A DNA stretch of 56,923 nt, taken from an uncultured Fretibacterium sp. Lineage in GTDB: Bacteria > Synergistota > Synergistia > Synergistales > Aminobacteriaceae. Below, piece by piece: positions 15,362 to 23,449 of this stretch; position 1 is the stretch's first letter, and every line of letters begins with the position of its first letter. The position numbers and the translations under genes are program-made. The stretch is taken from positions 1-56,923 of the forward strand of contig NZ_CALHIQ010000125.1 of the NCBI RefSeq assembly GCF_938030725.1. The letters are read 5' to 3'. Under the pieces are notes generated by a model. It was not told the DNA's origin, searched no databases, and was given only the letters and a program-made list of their open reading frames with translations.

Positions 15362-15370
15362 TGTTATCAT
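15362..15370 (+). promoter_or_regulatory. Extended -10 promoter for mazG
   Basis: TGTTATCAT, directly after the fliD terminator and about 50 bp before the mazG start. No clear -35. Confidence 0.5.
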
Positions 15371-15420
15371 TATGTGCGGATGGCGCGGGGGAACCGACGC
15401 CCTACGGAGGTGCTTTTGTC

Positions 15421-16266
15421 TTGAAGGAGTTGGAGCGTGAAGGCGGGCACTATTTCGGTGAGATCGTGGAGATCATCGAGCGGCTGCGCGCGCCGGGCGG
15501 CTGCCCCTGGGACCGGAAGCAAACCATGGAAAGCCTGCGGTCCTGCATCACGGAGGAGGCCTACGAGCTGGCGGACGCCATCACGCGACGCGATATGGCG
15601 GGCGTGAAGGAGGAGGCGGGGGACCTGCTGCTCCAGGTGGTGTTCATCGCGTCTTTGGCGCGGGAGTCCGGAGCCTTCGACATGAGGGACGTGGTCCGGG
15701 GAATATGCGACAAGCTGATCCGCCGCCACCCCCACGTCTTCGGCACGGAGGAGGCCCGCGACAGCGACGCGGTGCTGCGCAACTGGGAGCGCATCAAGGC
15801 CGAGGAACGGCAGGAGAAGCACCAGGACCTCTCCATCCTGGCGGGGGTGCCGGAGGGCCTGCCGCCCCTGCTCAAGGCCAGCCGCCTTCAGGGCAAGGCC
15901 GCCCACGTGGGCTTCGACTGGCCCGATGGCGACGCGGCCCCTCTCTTCGCCAAGCTGGACGAGGAGCTGGACGAGCTGTGGGAGGCCACGAGCCGTGGGG
16001 ACGCCCGGGACGTGGAGGAGGAGCTGGGGGACGTGCTGTTCATGACCGTCAACCTGGCGCGCCGCCTGAAGGTGGACCCGGATGCGGCGCTATCCCGTGT
16101 CTGCACCAAGTTCAAGGACCGCTTCCAACTGATGGAGCGCATGGCCGCGGAGGAAGGCCGGACGATGTCCGACCACTCACTGGAGGAGCTGGACGCCCTG
16201 TGGGACCGCGCCAAGGAGCGCCTGTTCCGCGAGGAGGAGCGGGGCCGCGGGCCGTCCCCACGCTGA
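15421..16266 (+). CDS. mazG: MazG nucleoside triphosphate pyrophosphohydrolase
   Basis: Hydrolyses (d)NTPs to monophosphates and pyrophosphate and in E. coli lowers the (p)ppGpp alarm. It has tandem MazG domains: LRAPGGCPWDRKQTMESLRSCITEEAYELADAI with EEAGDLLLQVVFIA in the first, and FDWPDGDAAPLFAKLDEELDELWEA with EEELGDVLFMTVNLAR in the second. The paired EExxE...ExxD metal sites are intact in both. Length is 281 residues, close to E. coli MazG (263). Start TTG 15421 sits ten bases after GGAGG; upstream starts in the same frame would run through the fliD terminator and are rejected. A likely terminator overlaps its stop codon. Confidence 0.94.
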   Translation: MKELEREGGHYFGEIVEIIERLRAPGGCPWDRKQTMESLRSCITEEAYELADAITRRDMAGVKEEAGDLLLQVVFIASLARESGAFDMRDVVRGICDKLIRRHPHVFGTEEARDSDAVLRNWERIKAEERQEKHQDLSILAGVPEGLPPLLKASRLQGKAAHVGFDWPDGDAAPLFAKLDEELDELWEATSRGDARDVEEELGDVLFMTVNLARRLKVDPDAALSRVCTKFKDRFQLMERMAAEEGRTMSDHSLEELDALWDRAKERLFREEERGRGPSPR

Positions 16267-16283
16267 GGCCCTACGGTTTTTTT
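16245..16283 (+). terminator. Likely terminator overlapping the mazG stop
   Basis: CCG-c-GGGCC (16245-16253) can pair with GGCCC-ta-CGG (16267-16276), followed by seven T (16277-16283). The 5' arm lies in the last codons of mazG. The stem has internal mismatches and a 13-nt loop, so strength is uncertain. Confidence 0.5.
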
Positions 16284-16378
16284 ATCGAGTACGGAACGAA
16301 TCGGCGGCTGATCGCCGAGGGATCACTTAAAGAGTCGGCGCGGCGCCGGTCGCCGCGGACAGAGCACGGAGGTTTGTG

Positions 16379-17779
16379 ATGGGTGAGGCAAGAAGGGTTC
16401 GCATCACGGAAACGGTGCTGAGGGACGCGCATCAATCCCTCATCGCCACGAGGATGAGCACGAAGGATATGCTGCCCATCCTGGAGAGGATGGACGAGGC
16501 GGGCTATTGGGCCCTTGAGATGTGGGGAGGCGCGACGTTCGACAGCTGCATGCGCTTCCTGGACGAGGACCCCTGGGACCGCCTGCGCCTGATCCGGTCC
16601 CGGGTCAAGAGGACGAAGCTGCAGATGCTCCTGCGTGGCCAGAACCTGGTGGGCTACCGTCACTATGCGGACGACGTGGCGCGGGAGTTCGTCAAGCGCG
16701 CCGTGGGCAACGGCATTGACATCGTGCGCATCTTCGACGCGCTGAACGACCTGCGCAACGTGGAAACGACGGCGGATCAGGTGAAGAAGGAGGGGGCGCA
16801 CCTCCAGCTCTGCATTTCCTACACGCTGTCCCCCGTCCACACCCTGGAGGCCTTCGCGGAGATGGCCCAGAAGATGGCGGAGATGGGGGCGGACTCCATC
16901 GCCATCAAGGACATGGCAGGCCTCCTGAACCCCGTGGATTGCGCGAAGCTGGTCCGGGCCATCAAGGAACGGGTGAGCCTGCCCATCGAAATCCACAGCC
17001 ACTCCACTACGGGCCTTGCGTCCATGACGTACTACGCGGGACTGGAGGCCGGTGCGGACATCGTGGATACGGCGATCTCCCCCTTCTCCCTGGGCACCAG
17101 CCAGCCCCCCACGGAGTCCATGGTGGCGGCGCTGGCGGGTGGGGAGTTGGACACGGGCATCGACCTCGAGAAGCTGCTCCCCGTGTGTGAGCACTTCAAG
17201 AAGGTCCGTGAGAAGTATAAGGCCCTTTTGCCGGCCGTGGCGGGTGTCAACATCAATATCCTGCGCTACCAGATTCCGGGCGGTATGTACTCCAACCTCG
17301 TGAACCAACTGAAGGAGCAGAACGCGCTGGACAAGCTGGAGGACGTTCTGAAGGAGGTGCCGGTGGTGCGCAAGGCCATGGGCTACCCGCCCCTCGTGAC
17401 GCCCAGCAGTCAGATGGTGGGCACCCAGGCGACGCTGAACGTCCTGACGGGCCAGCGGTGGAAGGTGATCCCCAAGGAGATTCGCCTGTACTTCCAGGGC
17501 TACTACGGTCAGCCGCCGGCGCCGGTGGACCCGGAGGTCCGGAAGATCGCCATCGGCGACGAGGAGCCCATCACGTGCCGCCCGGCGGACAAGCTCGACC
17601 CGGAGATGGACGAAGCGCGCAGGGCCGTGAGGGCCTGGTCGCTGCAGCCGGAGGACGCGCTGACCTGGGTCATGTTCCCGGCGGTAGCGAAGGACTTCCT
17701 GCCGCGCAGGTTCGGCAGGGTGACGAAGCGCGACATCGGCTTCGGAGACCCCGTGGACGGCATGGCCTACCCGGTGTAA
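16379..17779 (+). CDS. oadA: Oxaloacetate decarboxylase alpha/pyruvate carboxylase B-type carboxyltransferase, no biotin domain
   Basis: TIM-barrel carboxyltransferase that moves CO2 between oxaloacetate (or pyruvate) and biotin. Visible are TETVLRDAHQSLIATRM (catalytic Asp and start of the barrel), EMWGGATFDSCMRFL, the carbamylated-Lys site AIKDMAGLL, the metal motif HSHSTTGLA, which is the OadA version, and DTAISPFSLGTSQPPTES, then the conserved post-barrel region (GGMYSNLVNQLKE). The protein ends at 466 residues; the Pro/Ala linker and AMKM biotinyl domain of full OadA (about 590) are absent, so a separate carrier must exist elsewhere. ATG 16379 is behind GGAGG (GTG 16376 also possible). 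No other decarboxylase pump subunit is nearby. It could also be the 5S-type subunit of a transcarboxylase. Confidence 0.85.
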   Translation: MGEARRVRITETVLRDAHQSLIATRMSTKDMLPILERMDEAGYWALEMWGGATFDSCMRFLDEDPWDRLRLIRSRVKRTKLQMLLRGQNLVGYRHYADDVAREFVKRAVGNGIDIVRIFDALNDLRNVETTADQVKKEGAHLQLCISYTLSPVHTLEAFAEMAQKMAEMGADSIAIKDMAGLLNPVDCAKLVRAIKERVSLPIEIHSHSTTGLASMTYYAGLEAGADIVDTAISPFSLGTSQPPTESMVAALAGGELDTGIDLEKLLPVCEHFKKVREKYKALLPAVAGVNINILRYQIPGGMYSNLVNQLKEQNALDKLEDVLKEVPVVRKAMGYPPLVTPSSQMVGTQATLNVLTGQRWKVIPKEIRLYFQGYYGQPPAPVDPEVRKIAIGDEEPITCRPADKLDPEMDEARRAVRAWSLQPEDALTWVMFPAVAKDFLPRRFGRVTKRDIGFGDPVDGMAYPV

Positions 17780-17786
17780 AGACGCC

Positions 17787-18782
17787 ATGGACGAGCTGAG
17801 GCAGGGGCGCGCCGTGCCCCCATATGCGGAGATGGTGCCGCTGGTTGGCGAGGGCGCGATGGCGCGCCTCGTCGGGCCTCACGACGAGAACCTGGAGGCC
17901 GTGGAGGCCCGGTATCCCGTGTCCCTCTCCGTCCGGGAGGGGGCCGTGCGGGCGTCGGGGCCGGACGAGGAGCCCGTCCGCATCGTCGCCCGCCTCCTGC
18001 GGGAGCTGGCGGCGGTGGCGGAGAGCGGGCACGAGGTTCGGGCCGCCGACGTGAGGCGCGCGATGGACGCCCTGGCGGAAGGGCGCGAGCCGAAGCTGGA
18101 GGCGCTCTACAGCGAGGTCATCTGCACGACGGCGCGGGGCAAGCCCATCCGCCCCAAGACCGCGGGGCAGAGGGCCTACGTCCGGGCCATCCGGGCGAAC
18201 GACATCCTCTTCGCGGTGGGGCCGGCCGGGACGGGCAAGACGTACCTGGCGGTGTGCGAGGCCGTTTCCATGCTCAAGGAGGGCAGGATTAGCCGCATCG
18301 TGCTGGTGCGGCCCGCCGTCGAGGCGGGTGAGAGCCTGGGCTACCTTCCGGGGGACCTGCGAGAGAAGGTGGAGCCCTACGTTCGGCCGCTCTACGACGC
18401 ATTCTACGACCTCCTGTCCCCGGAGCGCTTCGCGCGCTGCGCGGACAAGGGCGTCATCGAGATCGTCCCCCTGGCCTACATGAGGGGTCGGACCCTGAAC
18501 GACAGCTTCATCATCCTGGACGAGGCCCAGAACACGACCCCCCCGCAGATGAAGATGTTCCTGACGCGGCTTGGCTTCGGGTCCCGAGCCGTGGTCACGG
18601 GGGACGTCACGCAGATCGACCTGCCCCAGGGCCGCCCTTCCGGCCTCCTGAGCGTCCGGGAGATATTGAAGGGCATCGAGGGCATCGGGTTCTTTGACCT
18701 GACGGATGCGGATGTGGTCCGTCACGAAATCGTCCAAAAGGTGGTTCAGGCCTACGAACGCTATGAAAAGGATAATGCTTGA
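17787..18782 (+). CDS. phoH: PhoH-like ATPase (YbeZ family)
   Basis: Cytoplasmic P-loop protein linked to RNA metabolism and ribosome maturation with YbeY. Walker A GPAGTGKT, the VRPAVEAGESLGYLPGDLREKVEPYVRPLYDAF block and Walker B FIILDEAQNTTPPQMKMFLTRLGFGS are all present, followed by VVTGDVTQIDLP. An N-terminal KH-like part (residues 25-75) is poorly conserved. Length is 331 residues. ATG 17787 starts seven bases after the oadA stop with no strong ribosome-binding site, suggesting coupling. It opens the conserved phoH-pgpH-ybeY-corC-cdd-era-recO cluster. Confidence 0.93.
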   Translation: MDELRQGRAVPPYAEMVPLVGEGAMARLVGPHDENLEAVEARYPVSLSVREGAVRASGPDEEPVRIVARLLRELAAVAESGHEVRAADVRRAMDALAEGREPKLEALYSEVICTTARGKPIRPKTAGQRAYVRAIRANDILFAVGPAGTGKTYLAVCEAVSMLKEGRISRIVLVRPAVEAGESLGYLPGDLREKVEPYVRPLYDAFYDLLSPERFARCADKGVIEIVPLAYMRGRTLNDSFIILDEAQNTTPPQMKMFLTRLGFGSRAVVTGDVTQIDLPQGRPSGLLSVREILKGIEGIGFFDLTDADVVRHEIVQKVVQAYERYEKDNA

Positions 18783-20982
18783 TTCCGGCGCCGTGCCCGC
18801 GGACAGGGCGCGGCGCGCGGCGCTCCTGCGGGACTACCTCGTTCCCGTCCTCATCCTGCTGATCGCGGGCGTTTCCATCGTTCTGGTTCAGTGGGCGGTC
18901 CTCAGGAACTCGGAGCGCGGCTACCAGACGGGGCGCCCCTCGCCGGAGACCTACCGCGTCGTGTCGCCGATCCGGTACGACGACCACACGGCGGCGGAGG
19001 CGCTGCGCAGGATGGCCAACGAGAGCGTAGTGGGCGTCACCGTGCGCGACGTGGCGGCGAAGGACCGCCTGAATCGACGTCTTACGGAGCTTCGTGCGGT
19101 TCAGAGCCCCGCGCAGGAGGAGGTGACCTTCATTCCCGCTCCCCTCCTGAACGCCATCGTCAGCCTGAGCGACGACAGGCGGCAGAAGCTACTGGACCTG
19201 ACGTCCCGCGTGGGGAACGCCTACATCGACCGGCTGGAGTCGGGCGACGCGATGGGGAACTCCACGAAGGCCGCGCTCTTGTGGACGGAGATCAACCGGG
19301 AGAACCCCTCCGCCGAGGACGCGAACCTGGTCTACCAGATCCTCGCGAAGCTCGGGGACCTCGTCTATCACGTGGACAGCAAGCTGACGGAAGGGGTGCG
19401 CCGCCTGGCGGAGAAGGGCATCCCGTCCATCGTCCGGCGCCTGGAGCCGGGGGACGTCATCGTCGAGCTGGGGCAGGTCGTCACGCCTCAGATCGCGTCC
19501 CTGCTCCACATGCAGGGCTACGCGGAGGACGCCTTCCCCATGGTGCAGCTGATCATCGTCCTGGTCCTGGTTATGGTCCTTCCGCTGTGGCTTGAGGTCC
19601 TGGGGCGCGACGTGGGGCACAACCGCCCCTCCTGGATGTGCATCGTCTTCACCGTCGCCGTTTCGTGGCTCTGCGGCGCTCTGGCGGCCCGCCTCGGCTC
19701 CGCCGGAGCCGGCGTCCTGCCCGCCGTCCTGACGGTCTGCCTCTGCGTTTCCGGGTCCTTCGCCTTCAGCGTGGCGCTGGCGGGGACGGCGTCGGGGGTG
19801 TTCATCATCATGGGGCTTTTGGTTTCGGACCTGCTCCTCCTGCTGTCCATGTCGGTGATCGCCTCCACGGCGGGCTTCTACCTGCTGATGCGCCTGGACT
19901 CGCGGGAGCAGCTGACGCGGCGGGTGTTCGCGCTGGCGGTCCTCATGGCCCTGACCAACGTCCTCATTCGCTGGCTCGAGGGCTTCCCGCTGGATGCGGA
20001 TTCCTTCCGCATCTTTCCGGTCCCCGGCGCCTTCTGGATGGAGAGCGGACGGTTCGTCCTCGTCGAGCTGGTGATGTGCGTCGTCATCACCCTGCTGCTT
20101 CCGATGGTGGAGAGCTACATTGGAGTGCTGTCGATCCTGCGGCTGCGGGAGCTGAGCCACCCGTCGAGCCCCCTGCTGCGCGAGCTGCAGCGCTCCGCCC
20201 CCGGTACCTACCAGCACTGCCTCACGATAGCGACGCTGATCGAGGAGCCCGCCATGGCCCTGGGGATGGACATCAACCTGGTGAAGGCGGGCGCCTATTA
20301 CCACGACATCGGCAAGCTTCACGACCCCCTTTTCTTCGTCGAGAACCAGGGAGGCGGCTTCAACCCCCACGACGGCATGAGCCCGACGCTGTCGGCCTAC
20401 ACCATCATCTCCCACGTCCGCTACGGGTTGGACAAGGCCCAGGAGAACGGCCTGCCGCGCCGGCTCCGGGACTTTATCGCGGAACACCACGGCACGACCT
20501 GCGTCCGCTACTTCTACAACAAGGCGCTGGCCAAGGCCAAAGAGGGGAAGGAGGGAGAGGTGGACCGTTCCTCCTTCTGCTACCCCGGCCCCCGGCCCCA
20601 GTCCCGCGAGACGGCGCTCCTGATGATCGTGGACTCCCTTGAGGCCGCGGTGCGCAGCATGGGACTAGACCAGGAGCTTCAGGAGCAGGGGTCGGAGGGA
20701 GTGGAGGCCTCCCACGACAGCGGCCGGACGGCGCACCCCAACCGGGGCCGCAGCCAGTCCATCAAGGCGTTGGAGCGGACCATCGATCAGGTGATCGCCA
20801 GCAAGATGGCGGAGGGGCAGTTCGACGACGTGGACTTCACCCTGAAGGACGTCACCTGCATCAAGGCGGCGCTCCTGCGGGCGCTGCTCAACATGTACCA
20901 CACCCGGCGGGTCCGGAAGATCGAGCGTCCCCAGTCGGGGCGGACGGAGCCGATCGCCGGGAAGGAGTCGCCGGCGCCTTGA
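18775..20982 (+). CDS. pgpH: 7TM-HD domain cyclic-di-AMP phosphodiesterase (PgpH-like)
   Basis: Membrane phosphodiesterase family that degrades c-di-AMP to pApA. Order of parts: a first membrane segment (about 17-40), an extracellular 7TMR-HDED region (about 45-260), seven membrane helices (about 262-465), then a cytoplasmic HD domain (about 475-640) with TYQHCLTIATLIE, the metal motif YYHDIGKLHDP (HD near residue 509), and FIAEHHGTT. The HD domain has the H...HD...H...H...D ligands expected for activity. The C-terminus carries a 35-residue Gln/Glu-rich insertion (QELQEQGSEGVEASHDSG). I use ATG 18775, which overlaps the phoH stop by eight bases; ATG 18763 is an alternative. About 735 residues, normal for the family. 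Confidence 0.92.
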   Translation: MLDSGAVPADRARRAALLRDYLVPVLILLIAGVSIVLVQWAVLRNSERGYQTGRPSPETYRVVSPIRYDDHTAAEALRRMANESVVGVTVRDVAAKDRLNRRLTELRAVQSPAQEEVTFIPAPLLNAIVSLSDDRRQKLLDLTSRVGNAYIDRLESGDAMGNSTKAALLWTEINRENPSAEDANLVYQILAKLGDLVYHVDSKLTEGVRRLAEKGIPSIVRRLEPGDVIVELGQVVTPQIASLLHMQGYAEDAFPMVQLIIVLVLVMVLPLWLEVLGRDVGHNRPSWMCIVFTVAVSWLCGALAARLGSAGAGVLPAVLTVCLCVSGSFAFSVALAGTASGVFIIMGLLVSDLLLLLSMSVIASTAGFYLLMRLDSREQLTRRVFALAVLMALTNVLIRWLEGFPLDADSFRIFPVPGAFWMESGRFVLVELVMCVVITLLLPMVESYIGVLSILRLRELSHPSSPLLRELQRSAPGTYQHCLTIATLIEEPAMALGMDINLVKAGAYYHDIGKLHDPLFFVENQGGGFNPHDGMSPTLSAYTIISHVRYGLDKAQENGLPRRLRDFIAEHHGTTCVRYFYNKALAKAKEGKEGEVDRSSFCYPGPRPQSRETALLMIVDSLEAAVRSMGLDQELQEQGSEGVEASHDSGRTAHPNRGRSQSIKALERTIDQVIASKMAEGQFDDVDFTLKDVTCIKAALLRALLNMYHTRRVRKIERPQSGRTEPIAGKESPAP

Positions 20983-20999
20983 GCTGGACCGCCCGATCT

Positions 21000-21026
21000 G
21001 CGGCCGTGCCTTCGGGGCGCGGCCGC
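21000..21026 (+). other. GC-rich hairpin with UUCGG loop after pgpH
   Basis: GCGGCCG-t-GCC pairs with GGC-g-CGGCCGC (11 bp including one T-G wobble) around TTCGG, an unusually stable loop. There is no T run after it, so it is not a classic terminator; it may block 3' exonucleases at the end of the pgpH message or attenuate read-through into ybeY. Confidence 0.5.
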
Positions 21027-21033
21027 GCCCTTG

Positions 21034-21042
21034 TGGTATACT
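21034..21042 (+). promoter_or_regulatory. Extended -10 promoter for ybeY
   Basis: TGGTATACT eight bases after the UUCGG hairpin. It would give ybeY-corC-cdd-era-recO a separate transcript with a leader of about 105 nt. Confidence 0.55.
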
Positions 21043-21154
21043 TTCAAAACGGCGTCCCCGCGGGCGGGAGCGCCGGATGGGGCGGCACCGTTGCCGCGCG
21101 ACTTCGTCTTTTGCGGCCTTGGGGCCGTTTGAACTCTTTGGGGGGTATTTTCTC

Positions 21155-21673
21155 TTGAAGTTAGTGTTGAGCGTCGAGGCCCCGGAGGGCGGGGATCCTC
21201 AAAATCCCGTTCCGATATCCGCGTGGAGCGCGTTTGAACCGGTGCTGGAGGAGGAACTTCTGGACCTCTTCCCGGAGATGGCCGGCTATGGGAACGTGGA
21301 GGTGTCCATCTCCATCCTGAGTCCGGAGGAGATTCGGGCGGTGAACCAGGACTACCGGGAGTGCGACGAGGCGACGGACGTGCTGTCCTTCCCCATGTGG
21401 GAGGAGGACGGACGCTTCACGCCGGACTCGATGCTGGCCGGCTCCGTCCTGCCCCTGGGGGACGTGATGATCTGTCCGGGGGAGGCGCGCGCGCGAAACG
21501 ACGCGGCGTCGGAGGAGGAGGCGCTGTGCCTGGTGCTAGCCCACTCCTTCCTGCACCTCCTGGCCTGGGACCACGACACGGAGGAACGACAGGCCGCCAT
21601 GTGGGATCGTCAGGCGCGCCTTCGGGATCGCCTTTTGGCCGCGCTGGCCTCCGCCGGACGGGAGGCGCGCTGA
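21155..21673 (+). CDS. ybeY: Endoribonuclease YbeY (rRNA maturation factor)
   Basis: Single-strand endoribonuclease needed for 16S rRNA 3'-end processing and late 70S quality control. The zinc motif H-x3-H-x5-H is present as LAHSFLHLLAWDHD, with ATDVLSFPMWEEDG and LGDVMICPGEA before it. LAHSFLHLLAWDHD departs from the usual HGxLHLxGYDH, but all ligands are kept. Length is 172 residues. TTG 21155 is chosen because GGGGGGT lies eight bases upstream and the next in-frame start is already inside the domain. The stop is one base before the corC ATG. Confidence 0.93.
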   Translation: MKLVLSVEAPEGGDPQNPVPISAWSAFEPVLEEELLDLFPEMAGYGNVEVSISILSPEEIRAVNQDYRECDEATDVLSFPMWEEDGRFTPDSMLAGSVLPLGDVMICPGEARARNDAASEEEALCLVLAHSFLHLLAWDHDTEERQAAMWDRQARLRDRLLAALASAGREAR

Positions 21674-21674
21674 G

Positions 21675-22964
21675 ATGGGAGGGATCGACGCGCACGCCCT
21701 CGCCGGCGCGTTGAAGGACGGCCTGTGGTTCCTGTTCCTGTTCCTCCTCTCCGCCCTCTTCAGCGCGGCGGAAACGGCCATCACGACGACGGGGCGGAGC
21801 CGTCTGTTCCTCCTGCAGGAGAGCCGGCCGTTTCTCCGCTCCGTGCTTCAGTGGATCGTCGACGACGTGCAGCAGCCGCTCACGGTCTGCCTGATCTCCA
21901 ATAACGTCGTAAACATCGCCGCCAGTACGCTGGCCTCCAGCATCGCGCTGCACGTGTTCGGACCTCGCGCGCTGGTATGGGTGGTGCCCATCATGACGCT
22001 CCTCATCGTCATCTTCGGCGAGATCCTGCCGAAGAGCGCTGCGATGGTCCACCCCGAGGGCATCCTGCTGTTCACGTCCCCCTTCCTTCGCTTGCTCTCC
22101 TTCGTCCTGCTGCCCTTCGCGTGGCTGATGCGGAAGTGCGTGAACTTCATCGGCTTCCTGCTGCACCTGAACCTGGAAACGAAGAAGGTGTTCGTGACGC
22201 GGGACGAGATCGAGCAGGTGGTGAAGATCGGGGAGGAGAGCGGCGCCCTGGAGGCCTCGGAGCGCCGCATGATCGACGGGATCATCGACTTCGACGAAAC
22301 CCGCGTCCACGAGATCATGGTGCCCCGGACGGACATGCTGACGCTCGAGGCGGAGGACACGCTGGAGGAGGCCGTGAACCTCTTTATCGAGCACGGGCAC
22401 TCCCGCATCCCCGTCTACGAGGAGAACCTGGATAACGTCGTCGGCATCCTCTACGTGAAGGACACGCTGAAGTGCCTGCGGGACGCGGACCTGAGCTGCG
22501 AGGTGCGGAGCCTGCTGCGCCGGCCCATCTTCGTTCCGGAGACGATTCGGACGGCGGAGCTGCTGGAGGCCATGCGGCGGGACCACATCCACATCGCCAT
22601 CGTCGTGGACGAGTATGGCGGCGTGGCGGGCCTCGTGACCATGGAGGACATCCTGGAGGAGATCGTTGGGGAAATCCAGGACGAGTACGACCAGGAGGCG
22701 CCCGACATCCAGAGGATGGAGGACGGCAGCTACCTCGTCCAGGGCAGCACCAGCCTCGAGGACCTGAGCGAGGCGCTGGGCTGTCCCTTCGAGTCCGAGG
22801 ACGCGGAGAGCCTGGGAGGGCTGGTGCTCCTCCTGTCGGGGGGCTTCCCACGGGCGGGCGACGAGTTCCTCTATCGGGATTGGCGAATCAAGGTCGTGGA
22901 CCTTGGTGAGCACCGGATCAAGGTCCTGAGCATGAGGCGGAAGGACGCCGGGGCTTCCGCTTGA
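21675..22964 (+). CDS. CNNM/CorC-HlyC family transporter with CBS pair
   Basis: Membrane protein of the DUF21/CNNM family, implicated in Mg2+/Co2+ efflux or homeostasis and earlier annotated as hemolysin C. A DUF21 membrane domain (residues 15-190, three to four helices, with LFSAAETAI and IFGEILPKS) is followed by two CBS domains (about 210-330, HEIMVPRTDM, SRIPVYEENLDNVVGILYVKD, VVDEYGGVAGLVTMEDILEEIVGEI) and a CorC_HlyC domain (about 345-425). CBS pairs often sense adenine nucleotides. Length is 429 residues. The gene sits in the translationally coupled ybeY-recO string. Confidence 0.92.
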   Translation: MGGIDAHALAGALKDGLWFLFLFLLSALFSAAETAITTTGRSRLFLLQESRPFLRSVLQWIVDDVQQPLTVCLISNNVVNIAASTLASSIALHVFGPRALVWVVPIMTLLIVIFGEILPKSAAMVHPEGILLFTSPFLRLLSFVLLPFAWLMRKCVNFIGFLLHLNLETKKVFVTRDEIEQVVKIGEESGALEASERRMIDGIIDFDETRVHEIMVPRTDMLTLEAEDTLEEAVNLFIEHGHSRIPVYEENLDNVVGILYVKDTLKCLRDADLSCEVRSLLRRPIFVPETIRTAELLEAMRRDHIHIAIVVDEYGGVAGLVTMEDILEEIVGEIQDEYDQEAPDIQRMEDGSYLVQGSTSLEDLSEALGCPFESEDAESLGGLVLLLSGGFPRAGDEFLYRDWRIKVVDLGEHRIKVLSMRRKDAGASA

Positions 22965-22990
22965 GGCGTTTTGAGGGGGAGGGGATCGTG

Positions 22991-23449
22991 ATGGACGGAG
23001 AGGGACGGAGCGCGTGGCCCTTCCGAGAGGTGACGCCGGAGGCGCTTCTGGCGAGGGCGGAGGCCGCCGCGTGGCGCGCCTACGTGCCCTATTCGCGCTT
23101 TCGCGTGGGGGCGGCACTGCTCATGGAAGACGGCGCCGTGGTGACCGCCGGCAACGTGGAGAACGCCTCCTACGGCCTCACCCTCTGTGCGGAGCGCTGC
23201 GCCGTGGCCGTCATGGTCGCGCAGGGGCGGCGTTCCCCCGTGGCCGTGGCCGTGGTCGGTTTTGGGGCGGAGGAGCGGGAGCGCCGCGGCGTCGTCCCCT
23301 GTCCCCCCTGCGGTGCCTGCCGTCAGACGCTCATGGAGTTCAACCCGGAGCTGCGGGTGGTGCTGGCCTCGGAGGAGGGGCCGCAGATCTTCGCGCTGTC
23401 GGAGCTTCTGCCTCACGCCTTCACGCTGAGCGAGGGGGGCCGCCGGTGA
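22991..23449 (+). CDS. cdd: Cytidine deaminase
   Basis: Zinc enzyme converting cytidine and deoxycytidine to uridine derivatives in pyrimidine salvage. The catalytic motif ENASYGLTLCAERCAV and the second zinc motif PCPPCGACRQTLMEF are both intact, and YVPYSRFRVGAALL is the family N-terminal block. At 152 residues it is slightly longer than the homotetrameric type (about 130) because of a short N-terminal stretch. ATG 22991 (or GTG 22988) follows the strong GGGGAGGGGA; the frame is open further up to TTG 22961. Its stop overlaps the era start. Confidence 0.92.
   Translation: MDGEGRSAWPFREVTPEALLARAEAAAWRAYVPYSRFRVGAALLMEDGAVVTAGNVENASYGLTLCAERCAVAVMVAQGRRSPVAVAVVGFGAEERERRGVVPCPPCGACRQTLMEFNPELRVVLASEEGPQIFALSELLPHAFTLSEGGRR

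Noticed and set aside
16301..16318. Hairpin TCGGCG/CGCCGA upstream of oadA as a riboswitch or attenuator
   Set aside because: Only 6 bp, no T run and no further conserved structure; such stems are common in GC-rich DNA.
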